A DNA stretch of 64,000 nt from Tunicatimonas sp964551335 (GTDB lineage Bacteria; Bacteroidota; Bacteroidia; Cytophagales; Cyclobacteriaceae): positions 1-64,000 of the forward strand of contig CAZKCO010000011.1 of the NCBI GenBank assembly GCA_964551335.1, in the 5' to 3' direction. How positions within the stretch are numbered: position 1 is the first letter of the stretch; every line of letters begins with the position of its first letter. A program made the position numbers and the translations under genes. The notes beneath the pieces were generated by a model. It saw only the letters and a program-made list of their open reading frames with translations, made no database searches and was not told the origin of the DNA. Shown here one piece after another: positions 23,844 to 33,415 of the stretch.

Positions 23844-26783
23844 TTAGAAAACATCCCTCCACACCCGGCGGCGTTGCAGCTTCAGGTCGCTAAGCATGGA
23901 CGATTTTACGTTGATCTGCACGTAGTAGGAAGTAAACCGTCCGAAGGGTACCCAATCGAAACGAAAGTCGAAGCAATTCAGATCGCGGAAGATGGTGATG
24001 TTGGTTTGCGTAATTTCCTCCCGCACAAAGTCATAACCCGACTGAAAGCGCACCTTCCACTTGGGCGTCAGGTTGGCATCGCCCGAAAACTGTAACGATT
24101 GGGTAAACGGACTGGTCGTAGGTGGCGGATAAAAGTCGTTCTGAGGCCGGGGAGGTTCAATCACTTCGCGACGCAAATCTTTGCGATAATTAAATGAGTA
24201 GCGCAATTGCAAACTCCAGGCCACATCAAAGTCAGCATAATCATCGTAAGCCGGCCCCACTAGCTCCAGGTCATTTAATTCATCAACAGTGGGGTCCAGG
24301 TCATCTTCTGGGTTCTCACTTCCTCCCTCTTCCTTTTTAGATTTAGGTTGCAACTGCGTACTAATATTGAAGTTAGCCCGTGATAGAGTTCCAATACTAA
24401 ATTCGGGCATTTCAAAAGGATTTTCTTCGTCTGCAGTAGGAATTTCCCGCCTACTCCAGGCATACTGATCGTATTTCACGAAATTTCGGTATACCGCTCC
24501 ATTCGCCAGCGAATCAATAGGGTCGAGTGGGTCAGGAATATAGATGTAAGGATCAATGGTAGCCCCTCCGTTAATTGATACTTTTCCGTCTAGCAACCGG
24601 GTTCGAGCGGAAATGTTGAAGGGCGCCAACTTAAACGAGTCTGCCGCAAAATTATAACTGGTACTGAGCTGCAAGCTCTCGAAAATTGGTATCTTCTTCG
24701 TGGCATTTTCGGCATCGGTAGTATCGTTTTTATCCCGCACTTTCATCTCAATATTGTTACCGAGCGAAAAGCCCACCGAGCCAGCCTTACCCGCATTCGG
24801 CGCCCTATATACTCGTTCGTCATACAAAGGCACCGTAACCACATTTCGGTCACGCCCCTGATAGAATGGATCGTTTTCCTCAGTCAATTCCGGTCCAATT
24901 CGTACATCTTGGTAGTAGCGCCCCTCATAATCAGGCGTATAACCGATACTAATGGAGGGAATAATAGTATGGCGAATGGCCTGAATACGTTCGCTGCGGA
25001 AGTTGAAGGTACCGTACACCCGGGTACTAAAACTCATGCTGGTACTCCAGGACGATACCCGGTGAAAGCCTGGAATGGTATCGATCACGATATTATTAAA
25101 ATCGCTATCGTCGTAGGAGAACTTATTCAGGTACCAGATCTCCTCGTAGTTAAACGAAGGCGAGGCCGTGATATAGTTAAATAAATTAAACGACGTAGAA
25201 ATCGGGATGGTATGGCGCATACCGGTTTTAGTACGCTTTAGTATTTCGCTTAAATTGGAGGCATTTATAGCCAACACGCTATCGGCCAAAAACGGATCAA
25301 AATCGGCAATCTGGTCTTCCGGAATACCGCGAGGCGGCCGCACCCGGTCGTTAGTAAACTCATTTCGGCCCTGCATCCGGTAGCCTACGTTTACTTTGGC
25401 CAGCCAGCTGGTACGGCGCTTGGCCAGGTTCTGGAAAGGGTAGATCCGGTTCATGTTCACCGAAACATCCGGCAATATCACGTTAAATGTTCCGGTGAGT
25501 AAGTTTTGGTTATGGCGGGCACTCAGGGCCATATTAAATGGGGTATTCCGGAAGGAGGTAGAGTACTGCACACTGGAGTTCAGGGTGGTGTTCATGTTCT
25601 GCTGCACATTCACCGTGGGGTTGTTCACGTTGTACGTACTGGTGGCAGCGTTGATAGAGGCCGAAAAACGGCTTAGCCCGCGAGACTGGGGTGAATGTCG
25701 AAAGTTAATCCGAAAATCGCGGGCTATTTCGGAGTCTTCACTATCGGGATCTACTCGTTGTTGGTTAAAACGGAAGTCTAGCCCACCGTTGTACGCATAG
25801 CGTTTGCGGTACTGAGAGTTGATAGCAAATCCGTAGCTTCCTTTAGAATAGATTTCTCCGAGCAGGGTAAGATTCACGTTATCATTGATGTCAAAAAAGT
25901 ACCCACCGTCTCGGAGGAAAAATCCGCGTCGCTGCTCCTCGCCATACTGCGGAATAATGATCCCCGAGTTCTGCTCGCGGGGCATCGGAAATATTCCAAA
26001 GGGTAGTCCTAAGGGAGTAGGGATATCGGTAATAACAATATTGAAGGGGCCCGAAACCACTACGTTGCCCGGTACCACTTTCATTTTGCTCGACTGAATG
26101 TAAAAGTCCGGTATTTCCCCCGGTTCACAGTCGCAGGTGGTATACCAGCCTTTGTTAATGAAAACCTCATTACGTTCGTTTTTCTTCACCGTTTCGCCGT
26201 ATACGTAGCCGGCACCCTGCCCCTGGGGCTGGGTAAGCACCCCCGAAATATAGGCTCGCTGAGTATCGAAGTTATAGCGAATCACTTCGGTCTGGTATTC
26301 TCCGTCTCCGTCCTTGAAAACCGGCTTTCCTACCACTTGTCCGGTAGAATCCTCTCGCCCTCGGGCGGTGAGCATATTATTAATCCAGTCGAGCTCAATG
26401 TAGTCGGCTTTTAACGAAGTTTCTCCGTAATCAATAGTAGCATTACCGTAGAGGTAAATAATTTGATTTACCACATCAAAGTTGATGGAGTCTTCCGCGT
26501 CGTAAGCAATAGTAGTTTCAATATCGCCCTGAGGCTCAACCGTAATGCTATCGGTTACCAGTGAATCAGCTTGGGCAGTAATGGTATCGGGGGGAGGTAA
26601 AGTAGGAGGAATGGTGTCGTTAGGGCCAAGAATACCCAAGGTATCAGCATTGGGAAGCGGGTCTTCCGGCACTTGCGCCATCAAATTTATGGCTGAAGCA
26701 AATACTAGCCAAACAATACATACGTATTGTAAATAATGCAATGTATTTTTAAGTTTTAAAGAAAATATAGCAAGTTTGCGCAA
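23844..26783 (-). CDS. LptD-like outer-membrane LPS assembly protein
   Basis: A 979-residue outer-membrane protein. After the signal segment (about 17-35, ending AINLMAQ), residues about 85-230 form an OstA/LptA-like jellyroll (DVVNQIIYLYGNATIDYGETSLKADYIELDW, quoted in part). The rest is a large beta barrel with alternating aromatic strands, ending in a C-terminal ...VWRDVF. LptD inserts lipopolysaccharide into the outer leaflet with LptE. The listed start is TTG at 26783, which coincides with a -7 promoter box; TTG at 26741 is an alternative giving a shorter signal peptide. Divergent from the amidase gene. Confidence 0.88.
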   Translation of the reverse strand: MRKLAIFSLKLKNTLHYLQYVCIVWLVFASAINLMAQVPEDPLPNADTLGILGPNDTIPPTLPPPDTITAQADSLVTDSITVEPQGDIETTIAYDAEDSINFDVVNQIIYLYGNATIDYGETSLKADYIELDWINNMLTARGREDSTGQVVGKPVFKDGDGEYQTEVIRYNFDTQRAYISGVLTQPQGQGAGYVYGETVKKNERNEVFINKGWYTTCDCEPGEIPDFYIQSSKMKVVPGNVVVSGPFNIVITDIPTPLGLPFGIFPMPREQNSGIIIPQYGEEQRRGFFLRDGGYFFDINDNVNLTLLGEIYSKGSYGFAINSQYRKRYAYNGGLDFRFNQQRVDPDSEDSEIARDFRINFRHSPQSRGLSRFSASINAATSTYNVNNPTVNVQQNMNTTLNSSVQYSTSFRNTPFNMALSARHNQNLLTGTFNVILPDVSVNMNRIYPFQNLAKRRTSWLAKVNVGYRMQGRNEFTNDRVRPPRGIPEDQIADFDPFLADSVLAINASNLSEILKRTKTGMRHTIPISTSFNLFNYITASPSFNYEEIWYLNKFSYDDSDFNNIVIDTIPGFHRVSSWSTSMSFSTRVYGTFNFRSERIQAIRHTIIPSISIGYTPDYEGRYYQDVRIGPELTEENDPFYQGRDRNVVTVPLYDERVYRAPNAGKAGSVGFSLGNNIEMKVRDKNDTTDAENATKKIPIFESLQLSTSYNFAADSFKLAPFNISARTRLLDGKVSINGGATIDPYIYIPDPLDPIDSLANGAVYRNFVKYDQYAWSRREIPTADEENPFEMPEFSIGTLSRANFNISTQLQPKSKKEEGGSENPEDDLDPTVDELNDLELVGPAYDDYADFDVAWSLQLRYSFNYRKDLRREVIEPPRPQNDFYPPPTTSPFTQSLQFSGDANLTPKWKVRFQSGYDFVREEITQTNITIFRDLNCFDFRFDWVPFGRFTSYYVQINVKSSMLSDLKLQRRRVWRDVF

Positions 26784-26788
26784 AAGTA
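26781..26788 (-). promoter_or_regulatory. -7 promoter box for the lptD-like gene
   Basis: Minus strand TACTTTTG exactly matches TAnnTTTG. It overlaps the most upstream possible start codon of the lptD-like gene, which argues for a downstream start near 26741. A TTG lies only 16 nt upstream, shorter than ideal. Confidence 0.45.
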
Positions 26789-26814
26789 GGCTTTGTTATC
26801 TAAACAACCGAAGC

Positions 26815-27600
26815 ATGGTGAGAAATATTATATGCGTCGCATGTTTTTCGCTCCTGCTACTGATGGCCTCCTTTAGTACAGTAGGAGTGAAGCAATATCA
26901 GGTCAAAAAAATAGTGATCGATGCCGGACACGGGGGCAAAGATCCGGGTACGCACGGGGTATTCTCAGAGGAGAAAGATATAGCCCTGGATGTGGCTAAA
27001 AAGTTGGGAGGTATACTGAATGAATATCTACCCGATGTAGAGGTAATTTACACCCGCAGCGATGATCGTTTTATTCCGCTGGAGAAGCGGGCTGATATTG
27101 CCAACGAGAATGGGGCTGACCTGTTCATCTCTATCCACGCCAATGCGCTGCCCGGAAGCTCGCATACCCACGGTACAGAAACTTACGTAATGGGTACGCA
27201 TAAAGTAGAAGACAATCTGAATGTGGCCCGGCGCGAGAATTCGGTAATTCTGATGGAAGAAGATTTCGAAGAACGCTACGCCGGTTACGACCCTAATGCT
27301 CCTGAATCGCACATTTTGTTTGCACTGTACCAAAATGCTTATTTAGGCAACAGCTTAGTACTGGCCGATAAAATTGAGTCGCAATTTAAGCACCGGGTAG
27401 GACGGCGCAGTCGGGGAGTAAAGCAGGCGGGTTTTCTGGTGCTTTGGCGCACATCTATGCCCAGTGTATTAGTAGAATTAGGTTTCCTGACTAATCCAAC
27501 CGAAGAGAAGTATCTAAACGACGAGCTAGGGCAAACCTATGTTGCTTCAGGTATTTTCCGAGCTATTCGTGATTATAAAAACGAAATAGAGACGTATTAG
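26815..27600 (+). CDS. N-acetylmuramoyl-L-alanine amidase (Amidase_3)
   Basis: A 261-residue exported zinc amidase cleaving the lactyl-amide bond between muramic acid and the stem peptide, used in cell separation. Start at ATG 26815 gives a clean signal peptide (MVRNIICVACFSLLLLMASF). The Amidase_3 motifs are IVIDAGHGGKDPGTHG with the first zinc His, RSDDRFIPLEKRADIAN, LFISIHANALP with the second His, and VLVELGFLTNPTEE with the catalytic Glu. An in-frame ATG at 26776 would add an unsupported extension. Divergent from the lptD-like gene; an MlaD-like gene follows 96 nt downstream. Confidence 0.93.
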   Translation: MVRNIICVACFSLLLLMASFSTVGVKQYQVKKIVIDAGHGGKDPGTHGVFSEEKDIALDVAKKLGGILNEYLPDVEVIYTRSDDRFIPLEKRADIANENGADLFISIHANALPGSSHTHGTETYVMGTHKVEDNLNVARRENSVILMEEDFEERYAGYDPNAPESHILFALYQNAYLGNSLVLADKIESQFKHRVGRRSRGVKQAGFLVLWRTSMPSVLVELGFLTNPTEEKYLNDELGQTYVASGIFRAIRDYKNEIETY

Positions 27601-27696
27601 CCGGATATTTTTCGGATTCGCTAAACTTAATTAGCCTCTATCCAGTATGTATGTAGGAGCGATTAGCCAAGTTTTGTATAACATTATTTTTTATTT

Positions 27697-28671
27697 GTGA
27701 AATTATCCAAGGAAGTAAAAGTATCTTTGCTGGCAGTTGTAGCCGCAGTAATTCTCTTCTTCGGGGTTCGGTTTTTAAAAGGCACGGAAGTCTTTTCCCG
27801 AAATAACACCTACTACGTAGTTTACGACCATATTGAGGGGCTAACGGCTTCTAATCCGGTACTGATCAACGGATACAAAGTGGGGCAGGTAATGAGTATT
27901 AAACTCTTGCAGGAGCAAGGTAACCACTTACTGGTTACGCTCAAGATCAGCAAAGAGATTCTGCTGGGCGAAGGAGCCACTACGGTACTGGTATCCAGCG
28001 ATTTACTAGGTAGCAAAGCCCTCAATTTAAATGTAGGTAACCTGAGCCAGCCTCTAAGCGATGGGGATACACTAAGATCAGCTATTGAAACGGGAATTGT
28101 AGAGCGGGTGCAGGCACAAGCCCTACCCATTGCCGAGAAGCTGGATTCTACCTTAGCCCGGTTCAACGAAATCTTGGGTGCGGATGATCAGCAGGATATG
28201 TCTAATATCATTGGTACTCTGGTAGGCGATACCTCCTCAATATCAGCCACGGTTGATAATCTGGAGGGAACCACCCGTAGCCTGAATGGTATTCTTCAGC
28301 AAAACGAACGCCGACTGAATACAATTGTGGCCAATTTTGAATTGCTCTCCCAACAGCTGAGCGATCAGAGCGTTGGATTAGGTCCATTACTGACTAAGTT
28401 GAATCGGCTGATGGACAGTGTAAACAATTTGCAGCTACAGCCTACAGTAGAAAAATTAGACCAGATTGCCCAAAACCTAAATGCCATTACTGCTAAAATA
28501 GACGAAGGCGAAGGCTCTATGGGTAAGCTTATCAACAACGACTCGCTGTACAACAATCTCAATAGCACCGCTGAAGATCTGGATCGGCTACTGATTGATC
28601 TGAGGGAGAACCCGAAACGTTACGTGCACTTCTCTTTGTTTGGCGGTGGCAAGAACAAGGACAAGAAGTGA
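27697..28671 (+). CDS. MlaD/MCE-family lipid transport protein
   Basis: A 324-residue protein with one N-terminal membrane anchor (about 8-25) and an MCE domain (about 35-115: TYYVVYDHIEGLTASNPVLING, then GYKVGQVMSI, then LLGSKALNLNVG). A long helical region with heptad-like repeats (about 130-300) would form a periplasmic tube or needle. MCE proteins bind and shuttle phospholipids between inner and outer membranes with an ABC transporter. The mlaE/mlaF partners are not in this window. The start is GTG at 27697. Its place after the amidase and near lptD fits an envelope-biogenesis block. Confidence 0.88.
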   Translation: MKLSKEVKVSLLAVVAAVILFFGVRFLKGTEVFSRNNTYYVVYDHIEGLTASNPVLINGYKVGQVMSIKLLQEQGNHLLVTLKISKEILLGEGATTVLVSSDLLGSKALNLNVGNLSQPLSDGDTLRSAIETGIVERVQAQALPIAEKLDSTLARFNEILGADDQQDMSNIIGTLVGDTSSISATVDNLEGTTRSLNGILQQNERRLNTIVANFELLSQQLSDQSVGLGPLLTKLNRLMDSVNNLQLQPTVEKLDQIAQNLNAITAKIDEGEGSMGKLINNDSLYNNLNSTAEDLDRLLIDLRENPKRYVHFSLFGGGKNKDKK

Positions 28672-28802
28672 GATGACACCAAGACTGAGGAAGAAACTCT
28701 AAATCAGTAACCGCACGTTAGACATATTACTGAAATCCCTTTTTTCTTCGTAAAGATTAGTTAGTCATTTTGTATCTTTAGGGAACCGCTCTAATGTAAA
28801 CG

Positions 28803-29663
28803 ATGCTCTCTATGAACGACCGGGAACTCAAAGCCTTGGTAGCCCTGCTGGACGATGAAGACTACGAAATTCTTAATCATGTTGAAGAAAAGCTAATCTC
28901 CTACGGCGACCCTATTATTCCCTTTTTGGAACAGGAATGGGAGAAAAATTTCAATCCTAATGTGCAGCGGCGTATTGAGGACCTTATTCATACGCTACAA
29001 TTCGACTCACTCAAGGAGCGCTTAAGCAAGTGGTACAGCAGTGACGAACAAGATTTGCTAGAAGGTATGTGGATTATCGCTACCTATCAGTATCCTGACC
29101 TGTCGCTAACTAGTATTCAAAACGAGATAGAGCAAATTTACTACGATACCTGGCTGGAGTTTAAAACGGATATTCATCCTTACGACCAGGTGCGTATTCT
29201 CAACAGCGTGTTGTTTAGCAAACTGAAGTTTCGGGCCAACACCAAAAACTTTCACTCTCCGGCTAACTCTATGATTAACCGGGTGCTAGAAACCAAAAAA
29301 GGTAACCCAATCTCGCTTTGTGTGGTGTATATGCTGGTGGCCCAGCGGCTAAAGCTACCGGTATACGGAGTGAACTTACCCAGCCTGTTTATTCTGACCT
29401 ACAAACAAGAAGATATTCAATTCTACATTAATGCTTTTAGCCGAGGGCTGATTTTCGCAAAGCAGGATATTGACAATTACATCAAACAACTGAAGCTCTC
29501 ACCCGACGATATGTTCTACCAACCCTGCCAAAACATTGATATCATTCGGCGAGTGTTGCGTAACTTAACTGTTTCCTTTGAGAAGCTGGATGAGTTTGAA
29601 AAAGCCGATGAGGTGAAGCAATTGCTCGAGATCGTATCGAAGGACGATTTAGGGCTACTCTGA
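28803..29663 (+). CDS. SirB1/transglutaminase-like family protein
   Basis: A 286-residue cytoplasmic protein of the Transglut_core2 type. The characteristic stretch is NSMINRVLETKKGNPISLCVVYMLVAQRLKLPVYGVNLPSLF (about 153-197, quoted in part), where GNPISL with its Cys corresponds to the core of the transglutaminase-like fold. The C-terminal half is helical (LSPDDMFYQPC, then LRNLTVSFEKLDEFEKADEVKQLLEI) as in SirB1. Molecular function is unknown for this family. Its last 9 bases overlap the convergent kinase gene. A near-consensus TATCTTTA is at 28773-28780. Confidence 0.85.
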   Translation: MLSMNDRELKALVALLDDEDYEILNHVEEKLISYGDPIIPFLEQEWEKNFNPNVQRRIEDLIHTLQFDSLKERLSKWYSSDEQDLLEGMWIIATYQYPDLSLTSIQNEIEQIYYDTWLEFKTDIHPYDQVRILNSVLFSKLKFRANTKNFHSPANSMINRVLETKKGNPISLCVVYMLVAQRLKLPVYGVNLPSLFILTYKQEDIQFYINAFSRGLIFAKQDIDNYIKQLKLSPDDMFYQPCQNIDIIRRVLRNLTVSFEKLDEFEKADEVKQLLEIVSKDDLGLL

Positions 29664-31139
29664 GTTTGAGATTTGCTTAGCCACTATTTTTCCCCACTTC
29701 CGAAAGCGCTCATATTGCTCCTGATACACTGAGCGTAACGCTGAATTTGGGGTAAACTCCCGTTCTTTCTCGGTATTCTTTACTACCTCTTCCAGCGAAT
29801 CTACTAGCCCTAAAGCAACACTTCCCAGCATAATGGCTCCTTCGGCTACTCCGTGGTGACTCTCCGCTACGTATACCGGTTTGTTGAATACGTCAGCAAT
29901 CATCTGCACCATAAAATCGGAACGGGTTAATCCGCCATCGGCCCAAATAGCGTCGAAGCTTCCGGCAGCATCCTCTAACCCCTGGCCGATGCTGTACATG
30001 TTATACACCACCCCTTCCAACGCAGCCCGGGCGAAGTAATCCAGTGTATGGTCGTGGTCAACGCCAAAATAACCTCCCACCATGCGTTCATCCCAAAAGG
30101 GGGCTCGCTCCCCGTGAAAGTAAGGCAAGCAAACCAGTTTATCCGCTCCCGCTTCTACTTTAGCTGCTTTAGCCAGAATATCTTCGGGCGAGCAGTGGTT
30201 ATCGTACAAATTCTTTTGCAACCAATTCAGAATGATTCCTCCGTTATTGGTAGGGCCGCCCAGCACGTGGTATTTTTCGGTAAGCAGATAGTTGAATATC
30301 CGCATCTGTTGATCCGGAGTAGTGTTTTTAGAAATCAGCCGGATGGCACCGCTGGTACCTAACGATAAGGTTGCTTCCCGAGGGTTCATGCCACTGGCGT
30401 ACAGGTTGGCCAAACAACCGTCACTGGCTCCTATTACCACGGGTGTGTTTTTGGATAAACCAGTTGCTCTGGCGGCTTCTTCAGTAAGTCCCTCCAGTAC
30501 GTGCATGGTAGGAACGGGCTTGGATAATTGTCCTGCATCAATACCGGCAAAAGAAAGGGCTTCCTCGTTCCAGTTCAGAATTTCTTGATGAAATAGTCCG
30601 GTAGCCGTAGCTATAGAATAATCCACTACGTACTCGCCAAACCAGTGATAAAACAACCATTCCTTGAATGAAAGAAACTTATGCGCTTGCCGAAAAACTT
30701 CCGACTCATGATCGCGTAGCCAGGCAATTTTACAAAGCGGCAACATGGCGTGAATAGGAGCACCACTGCACTGGTATATTTTATCTCCCAAAGGCGTATC
30801 CCGTAATTTCTCAGCGTATTTCTGACTGCGGGTATCGGCCCAGGTAAGCATGGGGGTTATCGGCTTTCCGGCTTGGTCTACCGCCAGTAAACTGTGCATA
30901 GCCGTACTGAAGCTAACCCCCGCGATAGCTTGATCAAGCTGATTTAGAACGGCGTTTACTGTTCTATGCACTGCCTCAAGTATCTCCTGAGGGTCCTGTT
31001 CGCGGTATCCATCTTGCGGTTGGAGTAGTGAGTAGGAAGCATCTTCAGCGCAAATATTTTTTCCTTCAATGTCGGCGGCCAATACTTTCACACTGGTAGT
31101 GCCTACGTCAATTCCCAACATAACGGGAGGCTGGCTCAT
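29655..31139 (-). CDS. FGGY-family sugar kinase, probably gluconokinase
   Basis: A 494-residue two-domain FGGY kinase. The ATPase phosphate-binding loop GIDVGTTSVKVLA is at residues 9-21; GVSFSTAMHSLLAVD and PMLTWADTRS form the sugar-binding region. The gluconokinase-like phrase SGAPIHAMLPLCKIAWLRD lies near 125-143. The second domain has VIGASDGCLANLYASG, SLGTSGAIRL and the closing GGLTRSDFMVQMIADV. Phosphorylation of gluconate to 6-phosphogluconate is the best guess; xylulose kinase is the main alternative. It overlaps the convergent SirB1-like gene by 9 nt and follows a small unknown gene. Confidence 0.85.
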   Translation of the reverse strand: MSQPPVMLGIDVGTTSVKVLAADIEGKNICAEDASYSLLQPQDGYREQDPQEILEAVHRTVNAVLNQLDQAIAGVSFSTAMHSLLAVDQAGKPITPMLTWADTRSQKYAEKLRDTPLGDKIYQCSGAPIHAMLPLCKIAWLRDHESEVFRQAHKFLSFKEWLFYHWFGEYVVDYSIATATGLFHQEILNWNEEALSFAGIDAGQLSKPVPTMHVLEGLTEEAARATGLSKNTPVVIGASDGCLANLYASGMNPREATLSLGTSGAIRLISKNTTPDQQMRIFNYLLTEKYHVLGGPTNNGGIILNWLQKNLYDNHCSPEDILAKAAKVEAGADKLVCLPYFHGERAPFWDERMVGGYFGVDHDHTLDYFARAALEGVVYNMYSIGQGLEDAAGSFDAIWADGGLTRSDFMVQMIADVFNKPVYVAESHHGVAEGAIMLGSVALGLVDSLEEVVKNTEKEREFTPNSALRSVYQEQYERFRKWGKIVAKQISNSE

Positions 31140-31154
31140 AGTAGTCAGTTAAGG

Positions 31155-31556
31155 TTATGCGTGCAGTACGCCTTCCATTTCCAGCGAGTTAATGTACTGA
31201 AAATTTTCTTCGGTGATGCTTTCGGGCATGAATACGAATTTTTTATCGTATACCTCCTTGCCCCGGTAGTAGCTTACCCAAAACTGGTTCACCAACGAAA
31301 ATAGGTCGGGATTAATTAACTCAATCTTTGCGGCGCTTTTAGGTTGCATCGTTTCCAAATAATGCCGCAATACAGAAGTTTTCTGCTCCTTCTTTTTACT
31401 GTAGCCAGATGAGTTTACCAGTACATTCTCTAAAGAAAAATCATTATCGTTAATCAGGTACACATGAAACTCGTAGTCGCCCGAAGCTTCGTTCTTGCGG
31501 CGGCCAATCGCCATCCACACTCCTTCCACTTTCGGAAAATCAATATCTTTCTTCAT
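31155..31556 (-). CDS. Conserved hypothetical protein, 133 residues
   Basis: A soluble protein beginning MKKDIDFPKVEGVWMAIGR with alternating strand-like segments (FHVYLINDNDFSLENVLVN, FSLVNQFWVSYYRGKEVYDKKFVFM) suggesting a single beta-rich domain. It ends in EEFQ-type helix SLEMEGVLHA. No signal peptide, membrane helix or catalytic motif is visible. Its place directly after lipB (13 nt) and before the sugar kinase gene suggests one transcript. I recognise it only as a Bacteroidota-type conserved unknown. Confidence 0.65.
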   Translation of the reverse strand: MKKDIDFPKVEGVWMAIGRRKNEASGDYEFHVYLINDNDFSLENVLVNSSGYSKKKEQKTSVLRHYLETMQPKSAAKIELINPDLFSLVNQFWVSYYRGKEVYDKKFVFMPESITEENFQYINSLEMEGVLHA

Positions 31557-31568
31557 ATCAAATTTTTA

Positions 31569-32315
31569 CTAAAGGTCTACTTGCGCCGTCGCCAATACGA
31601 CTTCCATCGCAAATAAATTAGATAGATGATGCAGCAAACGCAAAGTGACTTCTTCCAGATCCTGCTGGGCACCCAGCTCCTTCTCCAGCGAGGTAACCGC
31701 TTTATCCTTAATTCCGCAGGGAACGATGTACTCGAAGTAGCGCAAATCAGTGTTCACGTTCAGGGCGAAGCCGTGCATGGTAACCCAGCGGCTGGACTTC
31801 ACCCCCATTGCGCAAATTTTACGGGGATCTTTCTGCTGTTGGTAATCAATCCATACTCCGGTTAAACCGGGAATACGCCCGGCGTCAATTCCGTAATCAG
31901 CCAGAGTGAGAATCACTGCTTCCTCCAGCGTACGCAGGTAGCGATGAATATCGGTGAAGAAATGGTCCAAGTCCAAAATGGGGTAGCCCACAATCTGCCC
32001 CGGCCCATGAAAGGTGATATCACCGCCCCGGTTGATCGGGTAGTACTGAATTCCTTTCTCGGTCAACTCTTTGGTGGATAGCAGTAGATGATCTTCCTGA
32101 CCACTTTTACCCAGGGTATACACCGGGGGGTGCTGGCAGAAGAGTAGGTAATTCTGCGTAGTTTGCGGCTGATCCGGCTGTCTACGGTTCGTAATTTTAG
32201 TTTGTACCGTTTCTGAAAAGATTTTCTCCTGGTAATCCCAGGCCTGGGCGTAATCTATTAATCCCAAGTGCTGGACATTAACCTGTTTGTTCTTTTCAAT
32301 CGTCATAAGCACCAT
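31569..32315 (-). CDS. lipB: Octanoyl-(acyl carrier protein):protein octanoyltransferase
   Basis: A 248-residue LipB that transfers octanoate from ACP to lipoyl domains as the first step of endogenous lipoate synthesis. The family motif RGGDITFHGPGQIVGYP lies near residues 92-108, followed by VWIDYQQQKDPRKICAMGVKSSRWVTMHGFALNVNTDL (quoted in part) with the catalytic lysine in GVKSSRW. The catalytic cysteine is in YIVPCGIKDKAVTSLE. The start may be ATG 32315 or 32306. The N terminus is typical (HLGLIDYAQAWDYQ). lipA is not in the window. Confidence 0.95.
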   Translation of the reverse strand: MVLMTIEKNKQVNVQHLGLIDYAQAWDYQEKIFSETVQTKITNRRQPDQPQTTQNYLLFCQHPPVYTLGKSGQEDHLLLSTKELTEKGIQYYPINRGGDITFHGPGQIVGYPILDLDHFFTDIHRYLRTLEEAVILTLADYGIDAGRIPGLTGVWIDYQQQKDPRKICAMGVKSSRWVTMHGFALNVNTDLRYFEYIVPCGIKDKAVTSLEKELGAQQDLEEVTLRLLHHLSNLFAMEVVLATAQVDL

Positions 32316-32399
32316 TGCTTTCTTTGCACAAACCTAACTCGTTCTTTGTAAACGCGTTGATGCGAAACATAAGCCTAGTTTTGCTTGACCACTTATATT

Positions 32400-33383
32400 C
32401 TACTCCGGCACGTAAGATTCTAACAGCGTAAACCCCGCAGACGTTACCAATTCTACCTGTTCAACGCTGGCCGGGATCAGATACGCCTCACCTTTCTTCA
32501 TGGGATAGCGCACGCCGTTACTGAGAATATCCGCTTCACCATCCACACAGACGTAGATCGTAAACGAGTCGCGGTTCCGGTAGTCTCGGGTAGTGTTTTC
32601 AGTATACTGGAGGCGGGACGTAACGAAGTAGGGCGACTTGACTACCTCTACTACCTCGTTTTCTTTAGTCTCGTACAACGTTTTATACTCGTCGTATTCC
32701 TGATAATCGATCGCATCCAGGGCTTGCTCTACGTGCAGTTCGCGAGTGTTGCCTTTGTCATCCCTGCGGTCAAAATCGTAGATGCGGTAGGTGACGTCGG
32801 AAGTCTGCTGAATTTCGGCTAGTAGAATCCCCTTGCCAATACTGTGCACCCGCCCGGCGGGCAGAAAATACACATCTCCGGCCTGTACATCCTCTTCGTT
32901 TAGGATACTCATCAATCTTCCGTCTTCAAAAGCATCCAGATACTTCTCCCGGCTCATGGGCTGGTTGAAACCAACGGTCAACTGAGCTTCATCGTCCGCT
33001 TGCATAATGTACCACATCTCGGTTTTCCCGAATGAATTATGGCGCTTCTGAGCTAGTTCATCGTCGGGGTGCACCTGGATAGACAGATCATCATTCGCAT
33101 CAATAAATTTCACTAGCAGCGGAAACTCATTGCCGTACTTCTGGTACACCCGCTCACCAACCAGCTTTCCCCGATAGGCTTCCAGAAGTTCCTGTAGATT
33201 CTTGCCGGCCAATGCCCCTTCGGCTACTTCCGACACATTACCGGTCACCCCCGAGATTTCCCAGGTTTCACCGCAGTTGGGCAGCGGAGCGAAGTCTTTC
33301 CCTAAAACGGTCTTGATTTTTTCACCACCCCAGATCTTATCTTTAAAAATGGTGCGGAATTTTAGTGGATATAGTTCAGTCAT
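32400..33383 (-). CDS. manA: Mannose-6-phosphate isomerase, class I
   Basis: A 327-residue cupin-fold zinc isomerase interconverting mannose 6-phosphate and fructose 6-phosphate, supplying GDP-mannose and hence polysaccharide precursors. It is the short Bacteroidota/Firmicutes type. The zinc-site motifs are SIQVHPDDELAQ (about 100-111), KTEMWYIM, and FLPAGRVHSIGKG (about 172-184). The end is rich in strands (YPMKKGEAYLIPASVEQVEL). It may feed the exopolysaccharide locus 18 kb away. The AT-rich ATPase/nuclease-like pair lies just upstream on the same strand. Confidence 0.93.
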   Translation of the reverse strand: MTELYPLKFRTIFKDKIWGGEKIKTVLGKDFAPLPNCGETWEISGVTGNVSEVAEGALAGKNLQELLEAYRGKLVGERVYQKYGNEFPLLVKFIDANDDLSIQVHPDDELAQKRHNSFGKTEMWYIMQADDEAQLTVGFNQPMSREKYLDAFEDGRLMSILNEEDVQAGDVYFLPAGRVHSIGKGILLAEIQQTSDVTYRIYDFDRRDDKGNTRELHVEQALDAIDYQEYDEYKTLYETKENEVVEVVKSPYFVTSRLQYTENTTRDYRNRDSFTIYVCVDGEADILSNGVRYPMKKGEAYLIPASVEQVELVTSAGFTLLESYVPE

Positions 33384-33415
33384 CTTTACTGCTGATTAAA
33401 ATGGTTTACATACGA